Positions 36,531-48,023 of a DNA stretch of 64,000 bases are shown one piece after another. Each line of letters opens with the position of its first letter. Position 1 is the stretch's first letter. Source of the DNA: Venturia oleaginea (Eukaryota; Ascomycota; Dothideomycetes; Venturiales; Venturiaceae); NCBI GenBank assembly GCA_013176395.1, contig JABMLP010000001.1:1922001-1986000 (forward strand), given 5' to 3'. The notes beneath the pieces are model-generated. The model was not told where the DNA came from. It did no database searches and worked only from the letters and a program-made list of their open reading frames with translations. The translations under genes were made by a program, and so were the position numbers.

Positions 36531-39500
36531 TCACCTTCCCAAACCGCCGCTCATGTACGAATCATCGTCCCCTCTGTCCCCTCTTTTCTTCCTCTTTCCA
36601 TCTTCAGCAGCGCGTCGTTCCTCTTCGGTCGAATAGTCATCATCGTAACCCCTTCGTCGGTGAGAGTCGCGATCTCTGTCGCCTCGTTCTCTCTCCCGAT
36701 CACCACCTCGGTCTCTCTCGCGCTCACGATCACCACCACGTTCCGTCTCCTTCTCATGCCTTAATTCGCGTTCGTGGCGTCGACGGTGTTCTTCTTCGCT
36801 GTCGCTAGACGGACCTAGACCCTCATCACCCTCGTGGTGTCGTCTCGATCGAGACTTGTCTTTACGGTACCGTTCTTCACGTTCGTCTACCATATCGGTC
36901 AGTCACCATTGCTCATTCAGATCATATCAATTCATGCTTACCTCTAATTTCTTCAGTACGTCTGGCAAACGCACTGATTTCATCCCTCGTCAAAACACTC
37001 AGAACAATCACACAGTCAAGCCTCTCTTCAAACCGGACGCCCTTTTCTTCCAATGCTTGGGGATTGACAAGTTTGCGATCGATTTTGGTCCATTTCGCAT
37101 CCTTTGGAATCTCTTTGGCACTAGCTCCCTTCTTTTCGAGCCTCTCTTTGAGGGGAGTAACACCTTCACGGATGGGGTTTGGGTATTCCGGGAACACTTT
37201 AGTAGGGCGGCGAAGAATGCCTTTCACAGGAGCCTCGGGAGCCGGCTCATCTTTGCGAGGCTCGACTATGGTGACTCGGCGTTCACGCTGTTCCCTCTCA
37301 TCCGCCGTCTCATCCGTTGGTCCAACATTCTTTTTTGAAACAAGCGTTCCAGTAGTGGAAGAGGCACCGGCCGTGGCAGAAGGTTCTCTTGCCATGGAGT
37401 CGGGCTCCGGAAGTATTGGACCATTGAGAAAGCTGCTCTGTCTACTGTCGAAACGGTTGTGCTGATCATCCGAGTGAACGGATTCAGCATAGTCTCTCCC
37501 ACGGCCAGCTGGAACAGGCTCCCTGCGAACAGGGACAGGAATGGCTTCCTTAGGTCGTGGCAGAATATCCTCGCGACGAAGCGCTGGAGGTGGAGGAGCT
37601 TCTTGGATCTCCAAGGGTCGATCACGACGCTCTTTCTCCTGCCGTTCTCGTTCCTCACGTTCACGTCTATCCCGCCGTCGACGTTCGCGATCAGACCCGG
37701 AGCGATCATCCTCGCTGGATCGTTGTCGGGTGAGTTCAAGCTCAGCCTGCTGGACTCTGCGGCGGTAATCTTCATCAGGATCGATGACCTCCTTCTTCTC
37801 CTTCTTTCGATCATCACGATCGCGTTCGGCATATTTCTTTTCACGATCGTCTTCCTTGTCGTTGGGTTCCCGTCTCGATTTGCGTCGCTCCTCGTCCGAT
37901 TTGCGTCGTTCCTCGTCCGATTCTTCCTTCTTATCTCGATGTCGCTTGTCCTGATAAGCAGCGCCAGCCATAGCACCAGCTGCGGCGACACCGGCAGCAG
38001 CTACTCCTTTGGCAGCCAAGTCTCGCGTTTTCTCCTCGCGTGTCTTTTCTTCACGCCCTTTGTCTTCACGACCCTTGTCCTCACGTGCCTTTTCCTCTCT
38101 GCGAGGCTTATCATCTCGGCGAGGCTCATCGTATACACATTCACGTTCTCTTGGTCGCTCGTATTCTCTCTCACATTCCCTTTCACGAGGCCTCTCATAC
38201 TCTCGCTCTTTTCGATCACCACGCTCACGCTCTCGTTGACTGTCACGATCACGGTCTCGGCGGTCTTCGCTGTTGCGTCGGACAGTTGTTGGCAGGTAGT
38301 CGTTTCTTGACTCCGGCCGTAGATCTCGGCGTTCTTCTCTAGGTGCAGATCGGTCATCCCTAAGTGGTGGAGCCCGCTCTTCTCGTGGCATGGCTCGAGA
38401 CATAGGACGTTCTTCTCGAGGTGGTGGTGGATAATCGCTGATGATAGAGTTCCTTCGCGACTCGACACGATCTCTTCGATCATCCATGACAGGTGGTGGG
38501 GGAACAGGTGCCAGGCGAGGTTCAGCCCGGCTGCGTCGGTCATCCATTACAGGTTTAGGTGCATAGTCCGAGGCATTAGGGATTTTAACAAGAGGTTCCG
38601 AGCTGTAAATTGCTGCCGCTGGATTGGCGGGTGGCGGTGGGGGGCGAGCAAGTACTTCTGCGCTTGAGGAGTGGGATCGATGTTGGTCGACGCTCCCACT
38701 TCTGATGCCGAATCCACGAGAAGCTACAGCCTCGTCCTCGAAGCGTCTGCTTCGGCGGGCCTCTCGTTCTCGATCTTCATACTGTTCTTGATAATAACGA
38801 TCTTCTCTGTTATCACGGGGTGGATTGATGACGACTGGTAAAGCCGTGGTGGATCGATGAAAATTTCGATCGTACGGACCCTCTTCACGGTAGGGATCGT
38901 AATCGTAGGTACGAGGGTGATGCCCGTCCCGAGAGGCTGATCTGACTGGAACATCCCGAGAAGATATGGGTGGACGGTGTCCATCCCGAGAAGCCGACCT
39001 GATCGGAACATCTCGAGAAGACAATCTGCCCGGATCACGCAGACTGCCACTCCCTCTGCTCAAAGGCACAATCTTATCAAAGCCACGAGTAGATGGTGGA
39101 GGCCCAGGTTCGCGGGGTGTTCGAGGTGGAGGCGGTGGAGGAGGCAGATATCCATCGATCATGCTCACAGGACGACGCTTGTTGTTGTCAACGCTTCCTC
39201 TGCGTGCTCTCCAACGTGGTTCAGTGTCCCTGTACATACCAGCGGGATCGGTGTAGGAAAATGAAGTATCGTCGATCTCGCGCGTCCGACCGGCTCCTCC
39301 TGTAAATTGATATCCTCCTCGTTCTTTTCTGTGCTCTCGAGGCGCAACTTCTGTCTCTGCTATCAATCTTGCAGAGCCATTGTCAATGCTGTACATCTTC
39401 TTGTGTTCATGTCTTGTGGTGGCGGGTTTGACATGGACGGTATCATAATTGCGGGTGAGAGGACTGGAGGGTCTGGAATTGCCAGTGTCGTGAATGACAT

Positions 39501-39771
39501 TTCGCGTTCGAGTAGACGGTGGAATAGCGTCGGAGCCAGCTCGCGCGCGGGGTCTACCAGAGTAGGCGAAACCTGGAGGGGGAGGAGCATAGTTTGTGTA
39601 GACTTCTGTCGAGATGGGAATACCGGATCTGGGAGTAGAGTAGTCTTCTCGTGGACTGCGAGAATGACTCGAGTGTGGTTCGTAGGATGCGGGAAAGGTG
39701 CCGGTGGAAGAGCGGCCTGGTATGACCAGCTTGCGGCTGCCGGGAGAAGAGGCGCGCTGATAGCGAGACAT
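36531..39771 (-). CDS. large Arg/Glu-rich disordered protein with DUF8035-like domain
   Basis: Exons 39771-36942 and 36886-36531 (55-bp intron, branch CTGAC) give 1061 residues. The N-terminal half is disordered with poly-Pro (PPPPPPPRTPREPGPPP) and RSASRDGH duplications at two places. The middle is a highly charged stretch of ER/RE/DK repeats (ERERGDRKEREYER; KAREDKGREDKGREEKTREEK) broken by an Ala/Gly-rich helix (AAKGVAAAGVAAAGAMAGAA). Towards the C-terminus is a compact conserved block, IPKDAKWTKIDRKLVNPQAL then FEERLDCVIVLSVLTRDEI, which matches the fungal DUF8035 pattern as I remember it. The last exon is again charged (HERELRHEKETERGGDRER). Such proteins are often nuclear or RNA-associated; the actual function is unknown. 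Confidence 0.75.
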
Positions 39772-40470
39772 GCCGTTTTTGAGGTTTGCAGCTGCGACTA
39801 CCTGATTAAGGATGCTATGTAAATGTTAGGGGGGATTCCAGAGTGTTTGAGTTTTCAGAAGTCGTACGAAGCTGGAGTGGTTCCACCGGTATTGCATGCT
39901 CCGCAGTCAAGGTTGGAGAAGCCCTGCACTTTCCGGAGGCCCCGATTGTCGCTGTGGTGTTGGTGAAGATGGATGTGGTCGTGGTGTTCGCGGGTGTTGT
40001 GATTTAGATGGGTGACTGTCATTGTGGATGGTCAGCCTCTGCGAAGCCGTCTTTCTCTTTCTTCTCGTCACAGCCCAAGGCGTGCGGTCGAGGTTGTGCT
40101 GGCTGTGTCTATGTATGGAACGAAAACGCAATGACCTCTGCTTACCTGTGTGGTTTATGATTCCTTTGCTTCTTGCAGGGTAATGGGTCTTGAGAAATGA
40201 TTGGGACGGTGAGTTGTCTGTGGAGTTCGTGCTTTGGGGCCTAAGTTATCGAGGCTTTCCTTGCTCTGGAAGGATGGGCAGGGATGGATGGTGGGCGCCC
40301 TGGGCGGCACACTTGCTGATTCCCTATTCCCTCTCCGTCTCGAGTGTGCCAGTAGTGCTCGGGCAGAGAGAGGGTTGGGCAGCTGCTCAGGGTGGGGCGC
40401 GCAAAGACCACCTGCACTGGCAGTTTTGATATCGAGGGCGGTTGTTTTGATTCTTTGTTTGGTTGAGAGA

Positions 40471-40529
40471 TCTGTTCTCTCTGTTCTCTGTTCTCTGTTC
40501 TCTCTGTTCTCTCTGTTCTATCTGTTCTC
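40471..40529. repeat. CTCTGTT-type pyrimidine microsatellite
   Basis: About eight tandem copies of TGTTCTC / TCTGTTCTC, nearly all pyrimidine on the plus strand. Confidence 0.85.
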
Positions 40530-41780
40530 GTTGCCTACTCGAGTCTCCTGTCAGGCTGGTTTGATGCAGGCAGCCGTGGACCGTGGACGTGGACGGGAGG
40601 TCACCGTCATACGCCAGCCTGCAGTCTTGGCCTCCAACGCCACCGACTGAAAATGGGCTGATGGCAGGTGGTGAATGTCAATGAATACCGAGCTCCTCGT
40701 CGCAACCATTCCTACTCTAGCTGCCGTCCACTTCAATCTACCATGTACAATTGCGCCCCTAGTGCGCCGGATTCCTGTCACTATTCTCCCGAGCCAGATT
40801 AACTGTCAACTACTCCTACTCCGTACCGTCTGCCACTTGCCCTCGTGGTCCACCAAGGACAAGGCCACCCGTGAGCCAGGGGTCGACTGTAACACAAACA
40901 TTTGACATTTGTCGATATCATTGACCGACTCATGGACCCTGCTTCAGAATGCAGAAAGGTCGCTCGCCCTCGTCCTCACGCCGACCGCATCGAGCTTACT
41001 ATTGTCCTCCTCACGCCGACCGCATCAAGCTTCCTACTGAGCCTCTGTGTCGTGTCCGTCCACCCCTTTCGACCAGATCGTGTCCTTCCACTCCTTTCGA
41101 CATGAACCTCGTTATTTCTGGCAGTCGAGAAGCGATCGCTGACATGGTGTCATTCCGTCGTGTGTCATGACCATCTAACGTCATTGATCTTGACAGCAGC
41201 TCGCCAAAGAGAATATGGGCATGGATCATCCACGCCGAAACACCACAATCTCTCCAGTTTCCATTGCAACAACCGTCATTAGCCAACTTCCACTTAGGTG
41301 CACTAATCAATCATTTCTTTCAAAGACGCTTGTGACTAAACACCAAAACCTCAGGTTGCACATAATCAAAGGGAACATGTGCATCGGGAGGTGGCGATGG
41401 TGGGCGCCCTGAAGCACGCAGCGGACAGCGGCCCACAGTCGTGGAGTCCTGCAATAAGAATAAGGACAGACATCCTGGCAATAACGCGCGGGCATATAGG
41501 CAAGGCTAGGAATGAGGCGGTCATATTCTCGACAGAATTTGAAGTTTGCAGTCCATCTGAAAGGACATGCTTTCTCGACTGCGAAAATCACCGAGTTTGA
41601 GGCTTTAGGGATGGACAGCACAACAATTATCCAGAGCGGAGAGCAAGTGCAATCTCAAGATGAAGGAGATGAATGAATGAAAGCCCTCTGGAACTTCATC
41701 TCACTGCCGGACAACGTGAAACAACGTTCTCGCCATAACAATCAGGGTGGCGATTGGGTGGGCCGGAAACAATTGGCAGC

Positions 41781-41799
41781 AATAATAATAATAATAATA
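41781..41799. repeat. (AAT)n microsatellite
   Basis: Six tandem AAT trinucleotides. Confidence 0.9.
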
Positions 41800-41948
41800 C
41801 AAGTAATGGAATAGAGAAGATAGCAGAAAAGGTAGGAGAAACCTGTATTATAAACCTTATTCCTATCCCTATTCCCCTCAACCTCTATCAACACCCTCCC
41901 TCAAGCCCATATATATCATCCATCTCCTACCCTCTTACTATCTCTACC

Positions 41949-42100
41949 TGTTATGGGCATGGCCCATGGTTGGTATAGGCTAAGAGCCTAAGCCTGATTG
42001 AGCCTAGTATAGAGAAAGAACCTCATTGAGGTTCTCTGTTTGTAGATACCTTCACTCTTTAACTGAATCTAAACAATCTTTGGCTACGAGTATGCTGCGT
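41949..42100. mobile_element. possible LTR fragment
   Basis: Begins TGTTATGGGCATGG and carries nested palindromes (GGCTAAGAGCC; AGAACCTCATTGAGGTTCT), features common at fungal LTR ends. No partner copy, target duplication or coding remains are visible, so this is tentative. Confidence 0.2.
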
Positions 42101-42313
42101 CTTTCCAGCTACCGTCCCGTAATACTACCTTCACTACAAGAGGAATCCATTTCACAACATCCTAGATTGAGATGGAAGAGTCCTAGGTTTGTCGAGATAA
42201 ACTATACCCTCTTTTCTTCTTCTTCTTCTTCTTTATGCTTGGTTACTAATTTGGAAAGGGAGATAAGGATGGCTTTGACTCTCGCCTTTCATCTTTTTTT
42301 TCTTTTTTTTGTT

Positions 42314-42331
42314 GGGGGGGGGGGGGGGGGG
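42314..42331. repeat. poly-G tract, 18 bases
   Basis: An 18-base run of G on the plus strand, directly after a T-rich tract. The run length may be misread by assembly. Confidence 0.85.
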
Positions 42332-42534
42332 AAGACTTCCTGAAACGGCGATTCGTGGTGACATGTGGACGAAGGCAAGGAAGGCAAGTAATTGCAGTGT
42401 GTTAGGAGTTTGAGCATGGATAGAGGGAATAGATACATCGATGAGAAAGTTAGATACCATTAATGTGCTCTAAAGTCGAGAGGTATATTTAATAGACACC
42501 GGATACCGGGAATGAGGAAAGAGCAAGAGAAAGA

Positions 42535-42655
42535 TATTATACCCACCGTGGTAATAGAACGACTATTATACCCACCGATGATGCAATAAAGCGACTGTTA
42601 TACCCTTCGTTGTAATAGTACGACTCTTCTACAATCCGTTGCAATAGAACAGCTC
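42535..42655. repeat. four degenerate tandem repeats of about 30 bp
   Basis: Units start at 42535, 42564, 42597 and 42627; each reads approximately TTATACCC-A/T-CCG-TGGTAATAG-ACGACT. Later copies diverge more. Confidence 0.7.
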
Positions 42656-43263
42656 TCTTCGGCTGTACGCGCGTTAGGGAGGTGGTAAGGGAGGGGTACC
42701 CAGCGAGCTCGGGTTGTTTACATCCAACAATAAACAAGCAAGCGCGGCCCGTTCCAGCCGTGGTCACGACAAAGTCAAAAAGAGGCACACGATTCAAGAA
42801 AAACCATCGCTATCATTAAGCTATACACACTTTAGACTCCGCAACCAAAGCAAACAAGCATCATCCAACTGTCATCAGTCCAAGGACAGTAACCAAACCC
42901 TGGAGTAAGTTATGCCAAGACCGAGGTAACGGGATGAGCCTGCAGTTGGGAGACCAACACCCACCATTACTACGAAGAAGCGAGACTCGTATCCCACATC
43001 TAGATAAGTATTGCCTGTGATGAGCTGGGATGCGACCGAGATCGTACTCCTTGAGACGTCGTCTTTGATGCAGATGAGAAAGCAAAACCGAATGTGAAGT
43101 GAGGTGATTATAGGATCACATGATAAGCCAGATGAGGTGAAGAGGGATACACTCTTGAGCAGCTCATGGCATGTTATCTTGAGGTAGGTCGAGCTCTGTG
43201 ATAAGGGTTAGGAGAGCGATCAAAAACAGTTATGGAAGGTGAACAACTCACCATGTGAAACAT

Positions 43264-44876
43264 TTACAACCTTGATCCGTGAACGACCTTGTAGTCAACG
43301 GCAAGTTCCTGCCCACCATCATTGATGACAAGAACACGAACGCTGCCACGTCCATTGTCGAAGGACTCGGAAAGACGGCCGAGCAAGTCGCTCTGGTCAA
43401 TGACTGGGAGACCCTGCTTGACATCACCGGTCTCGGTCATGGCTACGACACGACCGTCATCACGGATGTCGAGGACACGATATTGCTTGAAGACTGGGCC
43501 TGTCATGTTTTGGACAACGACGGATGGGGATGGGGTGGAGATGAAAGAAGACTCCTCGTGAAGTTGCTTGGTGAACAAGTCAACACCTAGGTAACGGTGC
43601 TGGCCAGTTTGGGACGAGGTAGTGATGCGAATGACCTGGCAAGGGCGTCCTTGAAGCATCAAGAGATCGCCAATGCGGATGTGGTGGCATGGGATGGTAA
43701 TGGTGGCGGAAGTAGACATCTTGTGGGATTCTGGTATGTGAGTGTGGGTGACTGTGTGAGTGCTTGCGAAGTGTTGAGGAGCGGCTGCGGGCTTGGCTGC
43801 AGGTGCGGCAGAGTGGCTACTGCTGATGTGGGTGTGGCGAGGAGCGGAGATTTGGACTTCGTGGTCTTTGACAACGACTTCCTCAGTGTGGGTGGACTCT
43901 GGGTGCTTGTGGTGGTGGTGGTGACGGATCAAGGATGGTCCGTGAACTGGGTGGGCAATTCGCTCTGCAACACGCTGAACACCGCGACGGAAAGAGTGAT
44001 ACTGTCCCTCGTCGTCGTAATATCCCATGTCCCGCTTGGGTGGATCAATGGTAGACCGAGTAGTTCTTTCTGCTCGGGTTTCTTCTTGTGGGTATCGAGG
44101 TGCGTCGACAGTTGTATGAGAGGTATGCTCGGTATAGTGAGCTTCTGATGGCTGAGCAGGGAAGTCTTGTGTAGGACCACCGAAGCGAGAGCCTTCTTTG
44201 AAGTAGTCTTGAGCGGTTTGTTGTTGTTGACCGTAGCGGTTCTCTGCTACGATAGGGGAGGTACCTTGACGGAACTGGCGTTCAGTAGCGTCGAGTGTGG
44301 CTTCGAATGCAGGAGCTGGACCACCAATTGGACGTCCTTCACGGTCGTACGTACGTTCTTTGGTAGTGAGGGTCTTGTCTTGGACGTCGATCTGAGCGTC
44401 GACGTATCTGGAATAAGGTTCTTGGTAACTGAAGATGGATGTTAAATGGAGGAACTAAGAATTGATGGAGAAGATGGAAGGGTTTTGATGGAAGAGCGGT
44501 AAAGGATGGGAAAAGGAAAATTTGTTTCCATGTCAACAAACGCCTGGGCCAATGCCAAGTAAAAGGGGGCTGGGCTGGAAAGTGGGAATCAATGTGGATT
44601 AGCGTTTCGGATGACTTACCGTTCTCTTTGGTTGTGGCTGGTTTCGACGTCTTCTACTCGTTTGTTTCGATGGGTGTGTTCAATTCGCTCTCTGGGCTGT
44701 TGCTCAAATTGCTGTTCGTGCTCGGATTGATGCTTTCGCTCAAAGTGACCTTTGGCCTCAAATTGGTGCCTATTTTCCGAGTTTTGCTTTGTCTCAAAAT
44801 AACGTTCTGGTTCTTTTGCACGAGCTGTGATGTGAATATGTTCTTCGCGACGATGTTGCTCTGGCTCCTTTTTCAT
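43264..44876 (-). CDS. hex1: Woronin body major protein HEX1
   Basis: The core isoform runs from ATG 44028 to 43264 (254 residues; MGYYDDEGQYHSFRRG). Its conserved domain has TIPCHHIRIGDLLMLQGRPC, GQHRYLGVDLFTKQLHEES, VFKQYRVLDIRDDGR and AMTETGDVKQGLPVIDQSDL, and ends GSRL with SRL as peroxisomal import signal. HEX1 self-assembles into the crystalline core of Woronin bodies, which plug septal pores after injury; its fold is related to eIF5A. The exon stays open upstream to an acceptor at 44428 and joins, over a 191-bp intron, an exon ending at 44620. Using ATG 44876 this gives a 473-residue extended isoform, with Arg/Glu/His-rich extension. Extended or alternatively spliced HEX1 N-termini are known in relatives. 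A His-rich stretch (RHHHHHKH) follows the core start. Translation start is therefore uncertain, the core is not. Confidence 0.95.
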
Positions 44877-45187
44877 GCGCTGTTATGTGGATATGCTCCT
44901 CTCGACGGTGGTGTTCGGGGCGGTTCTCGGAGATGCGGACTTCCTCTTCGTAGACCTTCTTGCCTTTGCGTTTAGAAGTAGCGGTGGTGTAACGGGTTTC
45001 CGAGTGACCTTCCCGTCCTTTCTCAAGATCGATCTCACCCTCTACTTTGGTGGTCTTGGTTTTTTCTGTGGCTGTGACAGCAGCGTCACTCCGGTACGTG
45101 GACGGGAAGACACTGAACGGAACTATCGATGCAACTTGGTTAGCAATCGCTCGACGCGTCTCATCTGAAGGAAGGACATAGTGAAGA
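44877..45187 (-). other. HEX1 leader: open frame upstream of the extended isoform
   Basis: On the minus strand the sequence continues as an open frame with RSDAAVTATEKTKTTKVEGE and KRKGKKVYEEEVRISENRPE, ending in HHRREEHIHITA near 44885. The neighbouring frame that includes ATG 44876 carries a near repeat, EQHRREEHIHITA, so both look like one protein, offset by one base. See the matching finding. No ATG opens this frame downstream of the promoter. Confidence 0.5.
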
Positions 45188-45237
45188 ATTGCTACGTACT
45201 CGGTACCCGGGCGTCGAAGTCCAGATTGCCGGGGGCG

Positions 45238-45265
45238 GTTCTTTCTTGTAGAGACAAGAAAGAAC
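45238..45265. other. perfect hairpin in the HEX1 5' leader
   Basis: GTTCTTTCTTGT, loop AGAG, then ACAAGAAAGAAC: a 12-bp perfect stem with a 4-base loop. It lies in the inferred hex1 transcript leader and could fold in the mRNA. Confidence 0.7.
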
Positions 45266-45457
45266 TTCTTGGCTCCTGTGTGGGTGGCCGAAGAAGATGT
45301 GGATAGAAGAGTCGGTTGCGGTCAAGTTCTCATCAAGTGACGAGAAGAGGATGGTTGATGTGCATTCAACAACGTGTTGGAAGGCAATTGGTGATGCAGG
45401 TCAATGGAAATTGGATGATGTTAGGGGAGGGGATAGCGGAGAAGGGTTGCAAGGTGG

Positions 45458-45466
45458 TATTTAAAA
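45458..45466 (-). promoter_or_regulatory. TATA-like box of HEX1
   Basis: The minus strand reads TTTTAAATA here, followed by a C/T-rich stretch typical of fungal start sites. It is about 190 bp upstream of the hairpin leader. Two short upstream ORFs (ATG-CAC-ATC and ATG-AGA-ACT-TGA) lie between it and the coding part. Confidence 0.45.
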
Positions 45467-45469
45467 GGG

Positions 45470-46793
45470 GAGGCTGGGTTGTTGTGAAAACAAGCCAAAT
45501 CGGCTAGCTCGATTTTGTCGTTCCACATCAAGGTTGCATTGATCGAGTCCACTCCTATATTGTGCAATCGGTCTCGTCCACTAGCTCGATATCGATCGAT
45601 CGATCCATGCTGTACATGACCATCTCGTCTCTGTTGCTATGATACATTAATGAGTCGAGCCGGAATTGTGAAGGCCTCCCGATCAGAACAATCAAAACAA
45701 TCAAAACGTCCATTAGGGGGTCTGAGCGGTTTACTCCACCTCCCAGCCACCTTGGTTTGAGGAAGTCATTGCTCCACATTTCTCTTTGCGTGTGTAGAAC
45801 GACAATTGGCCATAGGCTGGGCGTCTCTGCAGCTTGTCAGTACGAAGAACATGCATGAGCCGATGTTATCAGCTCAGCGCTGTCTCGCCTCTGACATGGG
45901 ATTCCAGCCATCGAATTGTTATTGGTGTCTGCGCTCAGCGACAGGGATAGGCGCGGCCACTCGCCTCTGCCGTTGCTATGTGGAAGTCCTCGTTTGGCAT
46001 ATTGTTGCCAGGATGTATAGTCCAAGCTCCTTGCTCATCCAACAACAATTGAGAGATGGGTCCATCACTATCAGAAGCTTCCGGTGATTCTCCATCCGTT
46101 GGAGGGCGCTGCATGGATGAATGTATCGCGGCATCGCGATGGTGGTTTGCTGACTTGTGCTGCTGTTGTCGAAGCGTGGTTCGCCGAGTACTACATGTCG
46201 ACAGGCCTGCTCGGGTGCTCTAAGAATCTTTGATTGTGTGGCTATCAAATCCACATCCCGTTGCCGATGGCATGGCGGCATGGTCTCATGGTCTGAGGAA
46301 GACGAAGCGGTCCATCTTCCGTCAGGATCTTACCTCGAACCGTGCCTCTGCATGGTGAGATCGTGTCAGTCTCCGTCCGCCAATCTGCACTGTAACTAGG
46401 AGTACGGATTATCGCTAGGAACGAATAACACACGCGAACTAGAAATGCGGAGCGTAGCAAGCCAGGGTGTAAGTTCAATGGACGTTGGAACTACTATTCT
46501 ACAGTGCATTTCCTTTTGCCTTCGTTCCTTCCAGCAACACTCCCTACTTTCCACCTGTGTCTTCCTACTTTCGCCGAAGTAATTTCTTTCATCTATATTT
46601 CAGATGTTTCCTCAGATCTCAAAACATCACATGCTGAAGGTCGAGTTGTGTTCACTTTGATGGACAAAGTACCATCCTAGCCCATAGGTAGTAAATCTCC
46701 GATGACGCTACCATTTGATGAAACATCCATTTCAACAATGCAATCCATTTTCGCTTCCTACAACATCTGGACGACTCCTCGGCGGGCTCCAGC
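45470..46793. other. intergenic
   Basis: 1.3 kb between hex1 and the ATPase gene, which diverge. A (GATC)n palindrome lies near 45590-45605. No gene recognised. Confidence 0.45.
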
Positions 46794-48023
46794 ATGTCCA
46801 AGACCTCCATTCATGCTGCTTACAAATCTCTGCTCAACACTGGCCGTCTGACTACAAATCCCGGCCAAGCAGCCCTTGTCAATCGCCTTGCAAATCTTCA
46901 GGATAATCTTGTAGAATTCCCTGATGAGCCACACAATGGAGTCTACATCTATGGTTCGGTGGGAACGGGCAAGTCCCGCATTGCCGACTTGTTCGCCCAT
47001 ACCATGCCATCCGTTATCTCCACGAGACGAATTCACTTTTACGAATTCATGATGGATATCCACTCACGGCTTCATATTGCGCGTTCTCAATCGACGTACA
47101 GAGTGGATCCTCTAGTTGGCATTGGACGACAAGTTCGAGAAGAGAGTAAAGTGCTGTGCTTTGATGAGTTTCAAGTTACAGACATTGCTGATGCGATGAT
47201 CTTGAAGAGATTGTTCTGGGCAATATGGAATGCAGGTGGAGTCATGGTGGCGACGAGTAACAGACATCCGAATATGCTGTATGGGAAGGGTCTCAATCGA
47301 TCGTTGTTCCTGCCTTTCATCGCAGAGCTACAACAAAGATGTGAGGTCTGGAAACTTGAAGGAGAGCAGGATTACAGAATGACCATGGCTTTGAATGAGG
47401 CGGAAAGGGAGACCGTTTTCTTCACAGATCAGCATGCATTTCAACAATCGCTTATGGAAGCTACTGACAATACTCCTCTCCAATCTTTGGAAATCAAAGT
47501 CATGATGAGTCGGACACTCAACGTGGAAGCTGCCAAATCCAAGGCCAACCATCTCATCGTCCACGGCACCTTCAAGTCTCTCTGCGAAGCCAATCTCGGC
47601 TCAATGGATTACTACGCCCTCTGCAAAACAGCAAGAACAGTCTACATCTCGGGTCTCCGCAGATTCCGTGCCGATGAACTCGATTTCGTCCGGCGATTCA
47701 TCACCTTAATCGACCTCGCTTACGAATCCAAGACTCGAGTCATCTGTCTCTCAGAAGTTCCACTTTTGGAAGTCTTCACCAACATCGTTGCTGGTGTGGA
47801 TGTAAAGAAGGCTATGGAGGATATGACGGTGAGAGGAGAAGGTGGGAGTAGCTCTAGTATGATGAGCACATTCATTGGAGAGACCGAGTGGAGCGCCACG
47901 GGTTTGGAGAAAGCGTCGTTGGCGAGTGGAGGAGCTGGAGAGACGGATGTGAGGTTTGCTGTAGGTCGGGCCATCTCAAGGTTACATGAGATGGGATCAA
48001 GAACATACGGGATCATGGACTAA
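46794..48023 (+). CDS. AFG1/LACE1-family AAA ATPase
   Basis: A single exon, 409 residues. The P-loop is GSVGTGKS (about 54-61), preceded by the family's GVYIYG strand; Walker B is VLCFDEFQVTD (about 120-130), followed by the sensor region MVATSNRHPNMLYGKGLNRS. The conserved FLPFIAELQQRCEVWKLEGEQDYR confirms the AFG1 family. Family members sit in the mitochondrial inner membrane and help degrade or fold respiratory subunits. This protein starts at MSKTSIHAAYKSLLNTGRL and has no obvious mitochondrial presequence; either an upstream exon is missed or this is a paralogue with another location. The C-terminal part (DVKKAMEDMTVRGEGGSSSS) is divergent. All nucleotide-binding residues are present. 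Confidence 0.88.
   Translation: MSKTSIHAAYKSLLNTGRLTTNPGQAALVNRLANLQDNLVEFPDEPHNGVYIYGSVGTGKSRIADLFAHTMPSVISTRRIHFYEFMMDIHSRLHIARSQSTYRVDPLVGIGRQVREESKVLCFDEFQVTDIADAMILKRLFWAIWNAGGVMVATSNRHPNMLYGKGLNRSLFLPFIAELQQRCEVWKLEGEQDYRMTMALNEAERETVFFTDQHAFQQSLMEATDNTPLQSLEIKVMMSRTLNVEAAKSKANHLIVHGTFKSLCEANLGSMDYYALCKTARTVYISGLRRFRADELDFVRRFITLIDLAYESKTRVICLSEVPLLEVFTNIVAGVDVKKAMEDMTVRGEGGSSSSMMSTFIGETEWSATGLEKASLASGGAGETDVRFAVGRAISRLHEMGSRTYGIMD

Larger units (their letters stand above)
39772..43263. other. 3.5-kb gene-poor stretch with simple repeats
   Basis: No gene recognised. Short frames are random-looking. Simple repeats and possible LTR remains are listed separately. Confidence 0.45.

Noticed and set aside
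37459..38310. 283-codon plus-strand frame opposite the charged DUF8035-type gene
   Set aside because: The serine/leucine/phenylalanine-rich text is what the complement of Arg/Glu-rich coding sequence produces.
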